This document shows positions 18,019 through 27,049 of a stretch of 64,000 nt of DNA, piece by piece. The translations under genes were made by a program, and so were the position numbers. Each line of letters starts with the position of its first letter. Positions within the stretch are counted from its first letter, which is position 1. Source of the DNA: JBFONV01 sp040779335 (GTDB lineage: Bacteria; Pseudomonadota; Gammaproteobacteria; Enterobacterales; Alteromonadaceae); assembly GCA_040779335.1 (NCBI GenBank), contig JBFONV010000003.1:124001-188000 (forward strand). Direction: 5' to 3'. The notes under the pieces are model-generated. The model had not been told where the DNA came from. It did not search any database and saw only the letters and a list, made by a program, of their open reading frames with translations.

Positions 18019-18132
18019 TCCTATCAGCCTTAATGGGGTAAAACGCATGGAACATTCTCTGTTTTTACCCCTATAATCCCCATCTCCCTGTTCATTTTTA
18101 TCGCTACGTTAAATAAAAACTTGTTTTTATGA

Positions 18133-18146
18133 ATTACATATGTAAT
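18133..18146. promoter_or_regulatory. Candidate BlaI-type operator 1
   Basis: ATTACATATGTAAT is a perfect 14-base palindrome containing the TACA/TGTA core recognised by BlaI/MecI/CopY-type repressors. It lies 41 bases upstream of the repressor ATG; its centre is 26 bases from the second dyad. Confidence 0.65.
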
Positions 18147-18157
18147 CTTTAGGTTGT

Positions 18158-18173
18158 GATTACGTTTGTAATC
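18158..18173. promoter_or_regulatory. Candidate BlaI-type operator 2
   Basis: GATTACGTTTGTAATC has perfect 6-base arms and shares TTAC/GTAAT with operator 1. It ends 13 bases before the repressor start codon, so binding there would block its promoter or translation leader. Autorepression is inferred. Confidence 0.65.
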
Positions 18174-18186
18174 TATAAAGGTAGGT

Positions 18187-18567
18187 ATGGAAATGATAGA
18201 AATTAGTAAAGCTGAATTTGAAGTGTTAGAAGCACTTTGGTGTCAATATCCCGCGACAGCAAATGAGATAATTGATCGATTAAACCGTGACAAAGAGTGG
18301 CACGAAAAAACAGTTAAAACATTATTAAATCGGTTAGTTAAAAAACAAGCTGTTGGTTTTGAAAAACAACAGCGAAGCTATCTATATTCGCCATTACTTG
18401 AGCGAGACACTTACACGTTTACCGAAAGTAAACATCTTATTGAACGTATGTTTAGTGGCCGTATATCGCCATTGGTAGCGGGATTTGCCAAGCGTAACAA
18501 CCTTAAAAAACAAGATATTGAAGAACTAAAATCATTGATTTCAAAGTGGGAAAATGATCATGATTGA
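18187..18567 (+). CDS. blaI: BlaI/MecI-family transcriptional repressor
   Basis: A 126-residue winged-helix repressor. The DNA-binding part is EFEVLEALWCQYPATANEIIDRL followed by TVKTLLNRLVKKQAV, typical of Penicillinase_R proteins, with a C-terminal dimerisation helix ending LISKWEND. Relatives repress target genes until the repressor is cleaved after a BlaR1-type protease is activated. AAAGG lies 5 bases before the ATG. Its end overlaps the M56 protease gene by 14 bases, and two dyads stand upstream. No beta-lactamase gene is in the window, so the regulon is unknown. Confidence 0.9.
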   Translation: MEMIEISKAEFEVLEALWCQYPATANEIIDRLNRDKEWHEKTVKTLLNRLVKKQAVGFEKQQRSYLYSPLLERDTYTFTESKHLIERMFSGRISPLVAGFAKRNNLKKQDIEELKSLISKWENDHD

Positions 18568-19813
18568 TTGGCTCGTTACCTTGTTATTACCAGTAAGTAG
18601 CCTGCTATTGTTGTTGCTGTTGGCTCACCATCAAATATTATCGCGTTTAGGGGCTAAAACTGCTTATTATTTATGGAGCCTTGTTCCTTTAGGCATGCTG
18701 TTTTATAGCGTCCCGATTAAGTGGCAAGATTCAACCACTGTAAATGATATCGGATTTGAACGTTATTGGGTGGTTCCTACCCAAAAATTGCAGCAGGCAG
18801 TTGCCTCTGATTGGTTATCAATCATCTGGGCTATAGTGGCGGTGCTTATATTGCTTTATTGGCTGGGGAGTCAATATTACCTAAATCGTTATTTGCTTCG
18901 TCATAAAGTATCACCTAGTGAGCTTGTGACCGAGCTCCCTCAGGGCATAACCGTTTATTTATCTAGCCATGCCCATAGCCCGATGTTAGTTGGATTTTTT
19001 CAACAAAAGCTTATTCTTCCTGAAGATTTTAATGATCTTTATACACCAGAGCAGCGAGAGCTTATTCTTGAACATGAAATTTGCCATTTTCAGCGTAAAG
19101 ACATGTATTGGAATATGCTGGCGTTGTTTTGTTTGATGATATTTTGGTTTCATCCACTAGTATGGCTTGCATATGCAAGGTATCGGAGAGACCAAGAACT
19201 TTCTTGTGATCAAATTGTTTTGGCGCGCAAATCGTTTGACAGCAAGGTCACCTATGGTAAAGCACTTTTGGTTGCGGCAGAGACGTCTCCGCCATTTCAA
19301 TTTGCCACCATATCGTTTAAAAAATATGGAGATAAAGACATTATGGTCGAACGTCTAAATAATATTAAAAATAATCGAAAAGCCTCTAAAACTGGGCTAA
19401 GTATTTTATCACTATTCACAATAAGCATGCTGTCAAGTTTAAGCTATGCAGGTAATCATTTTGATGATAGCTCGGCAATAAAGCATGCGAATATGATGCA
19501 GGGTAAAACGGGTATACCTTATCCGGTATATCGTATTGAACCTAAGTATCCAGAACAAGCGATTGCCGATCAAATTGAAGGCTCGGTGCTACTTAGTTTT
19601 GATATCGATGACATGGGTAAAGTGCAAAATGTTGAAGTTGTTAACGCAAAACCGAGCAAAATATTTAATAGGTCGGCTAAGGTTGCGTTAAGTCAATGGC
19701 AGTACTCTGCACCTTCGTCAATGACAAAAAATAATTTAGTACAACTTGATTTCGCCTTGAATGAGAACACTAAATTAACGGATTTAGTAGAGCGCATTAA
19801 AGTAGGGCACTAA
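18554..19813 (+). CDS. BlaR1-type M56 membrane metallopeptidase fused to a TonB C-terminal domain
   Basis: A 419-residue protein. Membrane helices lie near 5-25, 35-52, 88-106, 185-206 and 281-299. The zinc protease site HEICH is at 174-178, with the third ligand probably Glu215 in RRDQELSCDQ. After the last helix comes a TonB-like domain, YPVYRIEPKYPEQAIADQ to SQWQYS (about 323-385), where classic BlaR1 carries a penicillin-binding sensor. The signal is therefore unlikely to be a beta-lactam bound covalently. It may start at ATG 18554 or 18560. It is coupled to blaI and should control that repressor. Confidence 0.88.
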   Translation: MIMIDWLVTLLLPVSSLLLLLLLAHHQILSRLGAKTAYYLWSLVPLGMLFYSVPIKWQDSTTVNDIGFERYWVVPTQKLQQAVASDWLSIIWAIVAVLILLYWLGSQYYLNRYLLRHKVSPSELVTELPQGITVYLSSHAHSPMLVGFFQQKLILPEDFNDLYTPEQRELILEHEICHFQRKDMYWNMLALFCLMIFWFHPLVWLAYARYRRDQELSCDQIVLARKSFDSKVTYGKALLVAAETSPPFQFATISFKKYGDKDIMVERLNNIKNNRKASKTGLSILSLFTISMLSSLSYAGNHFDDSSAIKHANMMQGKTGIPYPVYRIEPKYPEQAIADQIEGSVLLSFDIDDMGKVQNVEVVNAKPSKIFNRSAKVALSQWQYSAPSSMTKNNLVQLDFALNENTKLTDLVERIKVGH

Positions 19814-19819
19814 GTGGTA

Positions 19820-19854
19820 AGGATAAAAAGTTGCGGCGAGCGACTTTTTATCCT
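19820..19854. terminator. Bidirectional terminator between the M56 gene and the DMT permease
   Basis: AGGATAAAAAGTTGC (19820-19834) pairs with GCGACTTTTTATCCT (19840-19854) over 15 bases with one G-T pair and a 5-base loop. The A and T runs inside the stem let it act both ways, and it covers the stop codon of the minus-strand gene. Confidence 0.75.
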
Positions 19855-20741
19855 GTTTTAATCGGGTCCGATTTTATTTTTCGGCCAATAAAACCTGTCG
19901 TTAAGCCAACTCCAATTAAAATTAACGCACACCCAATAATTGTCGATATGGAAATAACTTCATCTAAGAAGATTGTTCCCCAAAAAATGCCAAATGCAGG
20001 AATTAAATACGTTACTGACATCGCTTTAGCAGGGCCTAAATCGGATATTAATCGGAAAAAAATTACGTAAGCGACACCCGTGCATAATATACCTAACAAA
20101 ATCACTGAATTTATCGCTGCGTTGCTAGGTAGTGCTTGCGGGAGGTAAAACATGGCAAAAGGCAGCAGTGCTATAGTTGCCGATAATTGGCTACCTGCTG
20201 CAAGTGCCAATGGCTTAATGCTGCTTAAATATCGTTTAGCGTAATTTGCAGAAATGCCGTAACACAATGTTGCTAACATCACGGCTAATACCGGTAACAC
20301 GATGTTAGTTTGTTCGGTATTCATTTTATTAAAGACTAATAAGTAAACGCCGATAAACCCAATACATAAACCAGCAATAGCACTGGGTGTTAACCGGTCT
20401 TTTAGCCAAAAATACGCGACAATGGCACCAAACATAGGCGTTGTCGCATTTAAAATAGAGGTTACACCCGCAGACAGGGTTAGTGTTGCATAGCCAAAGA
20501 GCACAAAAGGGATCGCGGTATTTAGAATGCCAACGATAAATATCTTGCGTTTGTAGCCTTTAAGACCGCGATGATGCTTGTATAAAAATACTAACGGCAG
20601 GAGAAATATGCTGGCGATTAGGGTGCGAGTAGCCATAAAGAAAATGGGGCCAAATTCAGGGCTGCCAATGCGCATAAACATAAAAGATGCGCCCCAAATG
20701 GCGGCTAAAGCAATTAATTCAATGAGAGGATTTGTTTTCAT
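19848..20741 (-). CDS. EamA/DMT-superfamily permease
   Basis: A 297-residue ten-helix inner-membrane protein with the two EamA repeats. It opens IELIALAAIWGASFMFMRIGSPEFGP, a form typical of the RhaT/YdcZ-like EamA exporters, and contains LTLSAGVTSILNATTPMFGAIVAYFWLKDRL and its second-half echo AKAMSVTYLIPAFGIFWGTIFLDE. Such proteins export amino acids or metabolites; the substrate is not known. It is not closely similar to the DMT gene at 15013 and converges on the blaI-M56 pair. Confidence 0.87.
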   Translation of the reverse strand: MKTNPLIELIALAAIWGASFMFMRIGSPEFGPIFFMATRTLIASIFLLPLVFLYKHHRGLKGYKRKIFIVGILNTAIPFVLFGYATLTLSAGVTSILNATTPMFGAIVAYFWLKDRLTPSAIAGLCIGFIGVYLLVFNKMNTEQTNIVLPVLAVMLATLCYGISANYAKRYLSSIKPLALAAGSQLSATIALLPFAMFYLPQALPSNAAINSVILLGILCTGVAYVIFFRLISDLGPAKAMSVTYLIPAFGIFWGTIFLDEVISISTIIGCALILIGVGLTTGFIGRKIKSDPIKTG

Positions 20742-20890
20742 TTGTCCAACTTGTGTTTGCGTCTTTCAATGAGTCATGCGAGCGATATCATAGCGTATTT
20801 ATTGTCAACTTATCGCGATTTTCAGACGGTTAATTGGATAAATTTTGCTGCGTAAACCTTACCTCACTGCTTCACGACTGAGAACTTTCG

Positions 20891-21610
20891 TTAATTATCT
20901 ACCCTTTCAATATTGACCACGCAAATCTCATTAAGCGAGCGCATGCGCCATTGAATGTTAAGATCAAATAATTTCATCCCATATAATTTGTCATCGGTTT
21001 TGTTTTGTTTGTATGCGGGACGCGGATCTTGTGCGAGCACTTGAGTGATAAGACGTTTTAGTTCGGCGTATTCTTTTGTAAAAGTTGCTAAAGCGGGTAA
21101 TGTTTGTTCCTCAAATCGAACACTAACTGCAGTCTTTGGTTCTTGATGAGCAAATCCACCCTGGGCGTTATTAAGAGCATCACAATAAGGAATATAAGGC
21201 TTTATGTCTAATACCGGCGTTTTATCCAGTAAGTCTAGGCCAGAGATATTGAGGGTTACTATGCCATCTTCATTGGTAACACTGTCGAGTGTTACTACCG
21301 ACATGCCAATTGGATTCGGTCGAAATGTTGAACGAGTGGCTAATACCCCTAATTTTTCATTTCCACCTAAACGAGGTGGTCGCACTAGGGGTTTCCAGCC
21401 TTGGTTTTGAGTTTCATGAAAAACAAATAACACCCAAATATGGCTAAATTGTTCAAGCCCTCTCACTAATTCACTATTATTGGCTGCTCCTATTAACTCG
21501 ATTGTACCTTTGGCTGCGCTAACCAATCCCGGTTGTCTGGGAATAGCGAACTTCTCTTGGTAGGGAGAGGAAACCTTGCCAATAAATGTACAATTAACAC
21601 TATTGTTCAT
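20891..21610 (-). CDS. trmO: tRNA (N6-threonylcarbamoyladenosine-37 N6)-methyltransferase TrmO
   Basis: TrmO (TsaA/YaeB) methylates t6A37 to m6t6A37 in threonine tRNAs with S-adenosylmethionine. The 239-residue protein has GKVSSPYQEKFAIPRQPGL at its N-terminus, FVFHETQNQ, and the signature GVLATRSTFRPNPIGMSVV. It overlaps rcsF by 11 bases, and the rcsF-trmO order is as in E. coli, supporting both calls. Cytosolic. Confidence 0.93.
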   Translation of the reverse strand: MNNSVNCTFIGKVSSPYQEKFAIPRQPGLVSAAKGTIELIGAANNSELVRGLEQFSHIWVLFVFHETQNQGWKPLVRPPRLGGNEKLGVLATRSTFRPNPIGMSVVTLDSVTNEDGIVTLNISGLDLLDKTPVLDIKPYIPYCDALNNAQGGFAHQEPKTAVSVRFEEQTLPALATFTKEYAELKRLITQVLAQDPRPAYKQNKTDDKLYGMKLFDLNIQWRMRSLNEICVVNIERVDN

Positions 21611-21986
21611 GATGGTTTGTTTCTAATTGGTAGGCTTTCGCGTAGCAGACCAGCAGGGCCGAGCATTCTTTGGCTTCAACAGCGGTGCAGCCAGTAAAGA
21701 TAACCGCGTTTGCTGATTGCAGGTAAGCTTTTTTTCTCGCATCAGTGCGTGCGTTAATTTCGTCGGGTGCTGCATGATGCGCTTTAACTTGGCAGTCTTG
21801 TCCTTCAACCAGCCCAACAAATCGGTAACGGCCAGGAAATTGCGCTTCACTTTGATAAATTTTGACTTTAGCGGCAGAAAAATACTCTTGGAAGTTTTTC
21901 TTATCAAGATTGGTTGAAACACTATAGTTTTTAGCACAGCTTGATAAGAGTAATGCCAGTGCGCAAGAAAATATTATTTTATACAT
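21600..21986 (-). CDS. rcsF: RcsF-like outer-membrane stress-sensor lipoprotein
   Basis: A 128-residue protein with a lipoprotein signal; the lipobox LLSSC places the lipidated Cys at residue 17. The mature part has the RcsF pattern: VGLVEGQDCQ, DARKKA, FTGC and ECSALLVCYAKAYQ, with four cysteines that can form the two disulfides of RcsF. RcsF detects envelope damage and signals through the Rcs phosphorelay, but no rcsB, C or D is in the window. Position next to trmO matches E. coli. Confidence 0.85.
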   Translation of the reverse strand: MYKIIFSCALALLLSSCAKNYSVSTNLDKKNFQEYFSAAKVKIYQSEAQFPGRYRFVGLVEGQDCQVKAHHAAPDEINARTDARKKAYLQSANAVIFTGCTAVEAKECSALLVCYAKAYQLETNHHEQ

Positions 21987-22025
21987 AGCAAATGTTCCAT
22001 CAGGGAAACTAACTGTTGGTCAAAC

Positions 22026-22053
22026 AAAAAGGGTGAACACTGTGTTCACCCTT
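22026..22053 (-). terminator. Rho-independent terminator of metG
   Basis: AAGGGTGAACAC (22029-22040) pairs with GTGTTCACCCTT (22042-22053). Read on the minus strand the stem is followed by TTTTTG (22026-22030), as expected for a terminator after metG. It lies just upstream of rcsF. Confidence 0.85.
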
Positions 22054-22084
22054 ATTTTTACGCTTGTTGTTAAACAGCGTTAAC

Positions 22085-24160
22085 TTATTTTACGCGCATT
22101 CCCGGTTGTGCGCCATCTTCAGGGTTTAAGATCCATAAATCTTTGCCACCAGGACCTGCGGCTAATACCATGCCTTCTGACATGCCAAAACGCATTTTAC
22201 GCGGCGCGAGGTTAGCTACCATTACGGTCAGCTTGCCGACTAAATCTTCAGGTTGATACGCTGATTTTATTCCCGCAAATACTTGTCTGATCTCACCGCC
22301 TGTCTCGTTAGAGTCGAGGGCGAGTTCTAAGCGTAATAATTTATCGGCTTTTTCAACATGCTCTGCTTTAACAATTTTAGCAATGCGCAGGTCGATTTTA
22401 GCAAAATCATCAAATTGAATTTCAGGGCTGATCGGATCGTCAACCAAAGGACCCGATTGCGGCGCTAAATTCTGTTCAGCTGTTGCCGTTAAGCTTTCTT
22501 TAGATGCATCTGTCATGGCGTTTATTTTATCCATATCAACACGCTGCATAAGCGCCTTAAATTTGTTTATTTTATGGTTGGTGAGTAATGTTTTGTGATC
22601 ATGCCAATGCAATTCATTATTTAAAAATGTTTCTGTGCTTTTGGCGAGTACTGGTAGTACCGGTTTTAAATAAATCATTAATGTGCGGAACATATTAATG
22701 CCTAAAGAGCAAATGTCCTGTACTTCTTGGGCTTTAGTTTCATCTTTCACTAACTGCCAAGGCTCTTTAATGGCAATATATTCGTTAACTTTATCAGCAA
22801 GTGCCATAATTTCACGCATAGCTCGGCCAAAGTCACGCGCTTCATAATGCGCCGCTAAACTGTCGCCAGCATTCATTACTTCATCCGCCAACGCTTGATC
22901 ATCGATGGTATTTGATAACATGCCATCATAGCGTTTACTGATAAAGCTGGCACAACGAGAGGCGATGTTAACGACTTTACCCACTAAATCGGAGTTCACG
23001 CGTTGGGCAAAATCTTCTAGATTTAAATCAAGATCATCAATACGATTAGTTAACTTCGCGGCATAGTAATAACGTAAATATTCTGGATTCAAGTGGTCTA
23101 AATAAGTACGTCCTTTTATAAAGGTACCCTTAGACTTAGACATTTTGGCGCCATTGACGGTAACAAAGCCATGAGCGTATACCGAAGTCGGTTTGCGATA
23201 ACCTGCACCTTCTAACATCGCAGGCCAAAATAAGCTATGGAAGTAAATAATGTCTTTACCGATAAAGTGATACAGCTCGGCGTCAGAATCTTTTTTCCAA
23301 AAGGTGTCAAAATCAATATCGCTTTTATCACACAGGTTTTTAAAACTGCCCATATAACCAATAGGCGCGTCTAACCAAACATAGAAATATTTACCTGGCG
23401 CATTTGGGATCTCAAAACCGAAATAGGGCGCATCACGACTGATGTCCCATTGCTTCAAGCCATGTTCAAACCATTCTTGTAATTTATTGGCCATTTCGTC
23501 TTGCAATGACCCACTGCGCGTCCAGTCTTGCAACATTTGTTCGAACGCTGGTAAGTCAAAGAAGTAATGTTCTGAGTCACGTAACACTGGTGTAGCGCCT
23601 GAAACAACAGAGCGAGGATTGATCACTTCTGTTGGCGAGTAGGTGGCACCGCAATTATCACAGCTATCGCCATTTTGATCTTCACTCTTACATTTAGGGC
23701 AAGTGCCTTTAACAAAACGATCGGGTAAAAACATGCCTTTTTCAGGATCATATAATTGCGAGATAACTTTTGTTTTTATATGACCATTAGCATGTAAACG
23801 CTGGTAAATTTCTGATGCAAACGCTTGGTTTTCATCACTGTGCGTTGAATGATAGTTATCAAAGCTAATATGAAAATCGGCAAAATCGGCCATATGCTCT
23901 TCACGAACACCCGCGATCATCTCTTCTGGTGTAACACCTAATTCTTGTGCTTTAAGCATGATAGGGGTGCCATGAGCATCATCGGCACAAACGAAGTAAG
24001 TTTCGTGTCCTCGCATGCGTTGGAATCGCACCCAAATATCTGTTTGAATGTGCTCTAATAAATGTCCTAAATGAATAGAACCATTGGCATAGGGTAATGC
24101 GCAAGTAACCAAAATTTTACGCTGTTTTTGTGATTGCATAGGTGACTTTTCAGATGACAT
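22085..24160 (-). CDS. metG: Methionyl-tRNA synthetase
   Basis: MetG charges tRNA(Met) and the initiator tRNA. The 691-residue class I enzyme shows the HIGH-type motif HLGH (residues 30-33), a zinc knuckle CPKC...CDNC, the KMSKS loop in GAKMSKSKGTF, and a C-terminal tRNA-binding OB domain, FDDFAKIDLRIAKIVKAEHV to PRKMRFGMSEGM. The last domain is found in the long, dimeric form of MetG. It is divergent from mrp, the same arrangement as in E. coli. A terminator follows. Confidence 0.97.
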   Translation of the reverse strand: MSSEKSPMQSQKQRKILVTCALPYANGSIHLGHLLEHIQTDIWVRFQRMRGHETYFVCADDAHGTPIMLKAQELGVTPEEMIAGVREEHMADFADFHISFDNYHSTHSDENQAFASEIYQRLHANGHIKTKVISQLYDPEKGMFLPDRFVKGTCPKCKSEDQNGDSCDNCGATYSPTEVINPRSVVSGATPVLRDSEHYFFDLPAFEQMLQDWTRSGSLQDEMANKLQEWFEHGLKQWDISRDAPYFGFEIPNAPGKYFYVWLDAPIGYMGSFKNLCDKSDIDFDTFWKKDSDAELYHFIGKDIIYFHSLFWPAMLEGAGYRKPTSVYAHGFVTVNGAKMSKSKGTFIKGRTYLDHLNPEYLRYYYAAKLTNRIDDLDLNLEDFAQRVNSDLVGKVVNIASRCASFISKRYDGMLSNTIDDQALADEVMNAGDSLAAHYEARDFGRAMREIMALADKVNEYIAIKEPWQLVKDETKAQEVQDICSLGINMFRTLMIYLKPVLPVLAKSTETFLNNELHWHDHKTLLTNHKINKFKALMQRVDMDKINAMTDASKESLTATAEQNLAPQSGPLVDDPISPEIQFDDFAKIDLRIAKIVKAEHVEKADKLLRLELALDSNETGGEIRQVFAGIKSAYQPEDLVGKLTVMVANLAPRKMRFGMSEGMVLAAGPGGKDLWILNPEDGAQPGMRVK

Positions 24161-24322
24161 GTAATGTAAAAATATTTTTGATGGTAATCGTGCTGGGAAT
24201 GGTACAGAATTTACCTGCTATTTTCATTAATAATTGCGGTGTTTTATACAAATTACGGCAATTAAATTGAGCAAAAGATAAAATTCGTGATAAACAATCC
24301 TTAATTGTACGTTTGGAAAATT

Positions 24323-25432
24323 ATGTTCGGCAAATTATTCTCAGGTAAAATTCTATCGTCAAATGATCACCAGCAAGCCATTAATGTTATACAAGAGACG
24401 CTAGAGAACTATCGTTCTGATGCATTTCCTTATGGTGTTATGGCGATACTTCAGCATTTTAATATCAAAGAGAAAAAGGGCGGCGTGTCGGTTGATTTGT
24501 CGTTGCCTTTTCCCTGTCACGATGAGTTACAAGCATTAGAAATTCAATTAACTGAATCGTTACAGTGTAAGGTTGAGTTTGATGTAACGGTCGAGGTTAA
24601 ACCGGTGCGAGCGCATAACATTGCCAATATTGGTAATATTATTGCGATTGCATCAGGTAAAGGTGGCGTAGGTAAGTCGACCACTACGGTTAATTTAGCG
24701 CACGCACTTCGGGCCGAGGGCGCGAGTGTTGGCATTTTAGACGCAGATATTTATGGTCCGTCAATTCCAACAATGCTGGGAGTAAAAGAGCAAAAGCCGA
24801 CCTCTGCAGATGGTAAAACGATGATCCCAATTCAGGCTCATGGTATTAACGCGATGTCGATAGGTTTTTTGGTGTCTGATGATGAGGCTACCGTTTGGCG
24901 TGGCCCCATGGCGAGTTCGGCATTTAACCAGTTATTAAATGAAACCGCTTGGCCTGAATTAGACTATTTGCTTATAGATATGCCGCCAGGAACGGGCGAT
25001 ATCCAGCTTACTTTAGCGCAAAAAGTGCCTGTAGCTGCTGCAGTGATCGTTACCACGCCACAAAACGTCGCTTTAGCTGATGCCACTAAAGGGATTACTA
25101 TGTTTGATAAAGTGAAGGTTCCTGTGCTTGGGGTGATAGAGAATATGAGTTACCACGTTTGCGATAGCTGTGGACATCAATCGTATTTGTTTGGTCAAGA
25201 TGGTGGTGCTGATATCGCCGCAAACCAAAAAACGACTTTATTGGGGCAATTACCTTTAAACGCAGCAATACGAGAAGACGCAGATCAGGGCAATTCGAGC
25301 ATAATTGAAAATAGCGCTGGTGATATAGCCAAACTCTACCGTAGAATAGCGCGTAATATGGCCGCGCAATTGTTTTTACAATTAGATGCCCGTAGCCCAC
25401 AAACCGCAACCATTGCCGTAGAAGCAGAATAA
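24323..25432 (+). CDS. apbC: Iron-sulfur carrier protein Mrp/ApbC
   Basis: A P-loop ATPase of the Mrp/Nbp35 family that carries and transfers Fe-S clusters. The deviant Walker A is ASGKGGVGKSTTTVNLA, Walker B-like LLIDMPPGTGD, and the cluster-binding pair CDSC precedes GHQ. A short N-terminal domain, INVIQETLENYRS, precedes the ATPase. I place the start at ATG 24323 (369 residues); an in-frame TTG at 24305 adds six residues and is less likely. It is divergent from metG and followed after 16 bases by dcd, so the two form an operon. Confidence 0.92.
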   Translation: MFGKLFSGKILSSNDHQQAINVIQETLENYRSDAFPYGVMAILQHFNIKEKKGGVSVDLSLPFPCHDELQALEIQLTESLQCKVEFDVTVEVKPVRAHNIANIGNIIAIASGKGGVGKSTTTVNLAHALRAEGASVGILDADIYGPSIPTMLGVKEQKPTSADGKTMIPIQAHGINAMSIGFLVSDDEATVWRGPMASSAFNQLLNETAWPELDYLLIDMPPGTGDIQLTLAQKVPVAAAVIVTTPQNVALADATKGITMFDKVKVPVLGVIENMSYHVCDSCGHQSYLFGQDGGADIAANQKTTLLGQLPLNAAIREDADQGNSSIIENSAGDIAKLYRRIARNMAAQLFLQLDARSPQTATIAVEAE

Positions 25433-25448
25433 CGGAAGAATAATTACC

Positions 25449-26042
25449 ATGAGATTGTGTGATAAAGATATAGAACAATATATAAGCGATGGCAAGATAG
25501 TGATAAGCCCAACGCCAGATTCAACGATGATTTCGGGCGTAAGTGTTGATATTCGCTTGGGTAATGAATTTCGCGTGTTTCAGGATCATACCGCACCTTA
25601 TATCGATTTAAGCGGTCCTAAGGTGGAAATGCAGGAAGCCATGGACTCAGTAATGAGTGATGAAATTATTATTGCCGATGGTGACGCTTTTTTCTTGCAT
25701 CCTGGCGAATTAGCGCTTGCCGTGACTTATGAGTCGGTAACATTACCTGATGATATTGTTGGTTGGTTAGATGGTCGCTCTTCTTTAGCGCGTTTAGGTC
25801 TTATGGTGCATGTTACGGCACATCGCATTGATCCCGGTTGGTCAGGGCAAATCGTTTTAGAATTTTATAATAGTGGTAAATTACCATTAGCTTTGCGACC
25901 TAAAATGAAAATAGCGGCACTAAATTTTGAGACGATGTCTTCTAGTGCAGCTCGTCCTTATAATAAGCGAGATAATGCTAAATATAGGGATCAGAAGGGC
26001 GCAGTGGCCAGTAGAATTAGTGAAGATGAAAGATTGAGTTAA
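25449..26042 (+). CDS. dcd: dCTP deaminase
   Basis: Dcd deaminates dCTP to dUTP, feeding dTTP synthesis. The 197-residue length matches the family (193 in E. coli). The opening MRLCDKDIEQYISDGKI, the WLDGRSSLARLGLMVH loop with its catalytic Arg-Ser-Ser, and RIDPGWSGQIVLEFYNSGK with the catalytic Glu are clear. It follows mrp after 16 bases with GGAAGAA before its ATG. In E. coli dcd is also near mrp and metG. A terminator hairpin follows. Confidence 0.96.
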   Translation: MRLCDKDIEQYISDGKIVISPTPDSTMISGVSVDIRLGNEFRVFQDHTAPYIDLSGPKVEMQEAMDSVMSDEIIIADGDAFFLHPGELALAVTYESVTLPDDIVGWLDGRSSLARLGLMVHVTAHRIDPGWSGQIVLEFYNSGKLPLALRPKMKIAALNFETMSSSAARPYNKRDNAKYRDQKGAVASRISEDERLS

Positions 26043-26092
26043 CTGCTCGGTTAACAAAAGTTAACTTAATCTATTTTTTTAAGCACTGTTTT

Positions 26093-26136
26093 ATCCCCAG
26101 ACAAGACTGAATTGATCAGTGTTGCTGGGGATTTTT
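26093..26136 (+). terminator. Rho-independent terminator after dcd
   Basis: ATCCCCAG (26093-26100) and CTGGGGAT (26125-26132) pair, with an inner ACTGA/TCAGT stem, and the hairpin is followed by TTTT. It separates the convergent dcd and yvcK genes. Confidence 0.75.
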
Positions 26137-26137
26137 A

Positions 26138-27049
26138 TTACACCGCAGCTTTATTTATCGTCGTTGATTTGCTCAGTAAAAACTGGTTAATAGCCGCGAT
26201 TAATTTAGCTTCGTCATGATGATGTTTGATCTCTTGGTTAGCCAAGTCAGTACAAATGATATCAACTTTGTTTGAGGTAACATCTTTATCCTGACAAATA
26301 ACACATTCTACTGGTTGAGAGCCGATGTTCTCTTCTATCCATTCCAGTTTTTCATCTATCGTTAACTGAGCCGCGGGACTTTGTTCAGGCACTATATTTT
26401 CGATAAAAATACAATGTGCATCACTCTTTAATAATGCATTTGAAATATCTCGAACCAGTAGAGGAGGGATGACACTGGTAAGAAAGCTCCCTGGTCCTAA
26501 AATGACCAGATCAGCGTTTTCTATTGCTTTTATACAAGGTTTAATAGATTTAACCAAAGGCGCCAACAGTAAGTTTTTTGGCATGATCGGCATGTCGTCA
26601 ACCGATAACTCACCGACACGACATCTTCCTTTTGGGTAAAATGCCATTAGATCGGTGGGGGTTTCAGACATTGGCAATACCGCAGTTTTAACACGAAGTA
26701 ATCGACGAACAAGTTTAATTGAATCTAGAGGTCTTGATTGGATTTGTCCAAGACCATAAAGAATAAGGTTACCGAGGTTATGTCCGCCTAATTCGTCTTC
26801 ACCATTAAAGCGAAAGTTAAAAAGCTGACTGCCGATAGAGTTGTCATCAACAAGTTGCGTTAAACAGTTGCGCAAATCGCCCCACGCGATAGAGCTGTTT
26901 CTTTTGCGAAGGCGACCAGTCGAACCGCCATTATCTGTCGTTGTTACTATACCAGTTAGCTGATCGCCTAAAAAAGACAGGGTAGACAATACCCGCCCCA
27001 ATCCGTGACCACCACCAATTGCAACAACGTTTAGCTTATCAAGCTGCAT
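26138..27049 (-). CDS. YvcK/CofD-like gluconeogenesis factor family protein
   Basis: A 303-residue cytosolic protein. The N-terminus VVAIGGGHGLGRVLSTLSFL is the nucleotide-binding loop of the family, followed by IVTTTDNGGSTGRLRK, the DLRNCL segment and LILGPGSFLTSVIPPLL. Relatives are Bacillus YvcK (cell shape and growth on gluconeogenic carbon, UDP-sugar binding) and E. coli YbhK. The fold is that of CofD, a 2-phospho-lactate transferase, but no F420 genes are present. It stands alone, convergent with dcd. The molecular activity in proteobacteria is uncertain. Confidence 0.9.
   Translation of the reverse strand: MQLDKLNVVAIGGGHGLGRVLSTLSFLGDQLTGIVTTTDNGGSTGRLRKRNSSIAWGDLRNCLTQLVDDNSIGSQLFNFRFNGEDELGGHNLGNLILYGLGQIQSRPLDSIKLVRRLLRVKTAVLPMSETPTDLMAFYPKGRCRVGELSVDDMPIMPKNLLLAPLVKSIKPCIKAIENADLVILGPGSFLTSVIPPLLVRDISNALLKSDAHCIFIENIVPEQSPAAQLTIDEKLEWIEENIGSQPVECVICQDKDVTSNKVDIICTDLANQEIKHHHDEAKLIAAINQFLLSKSTTINKAAV

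Noticed and set aside
18187..19813. blaI-M56 pair as a beta-lactam resistance locus
   Set aside because: No beta-lactamase or PBP gene is near and the protease lacks the penicillin-binding sensor domain.
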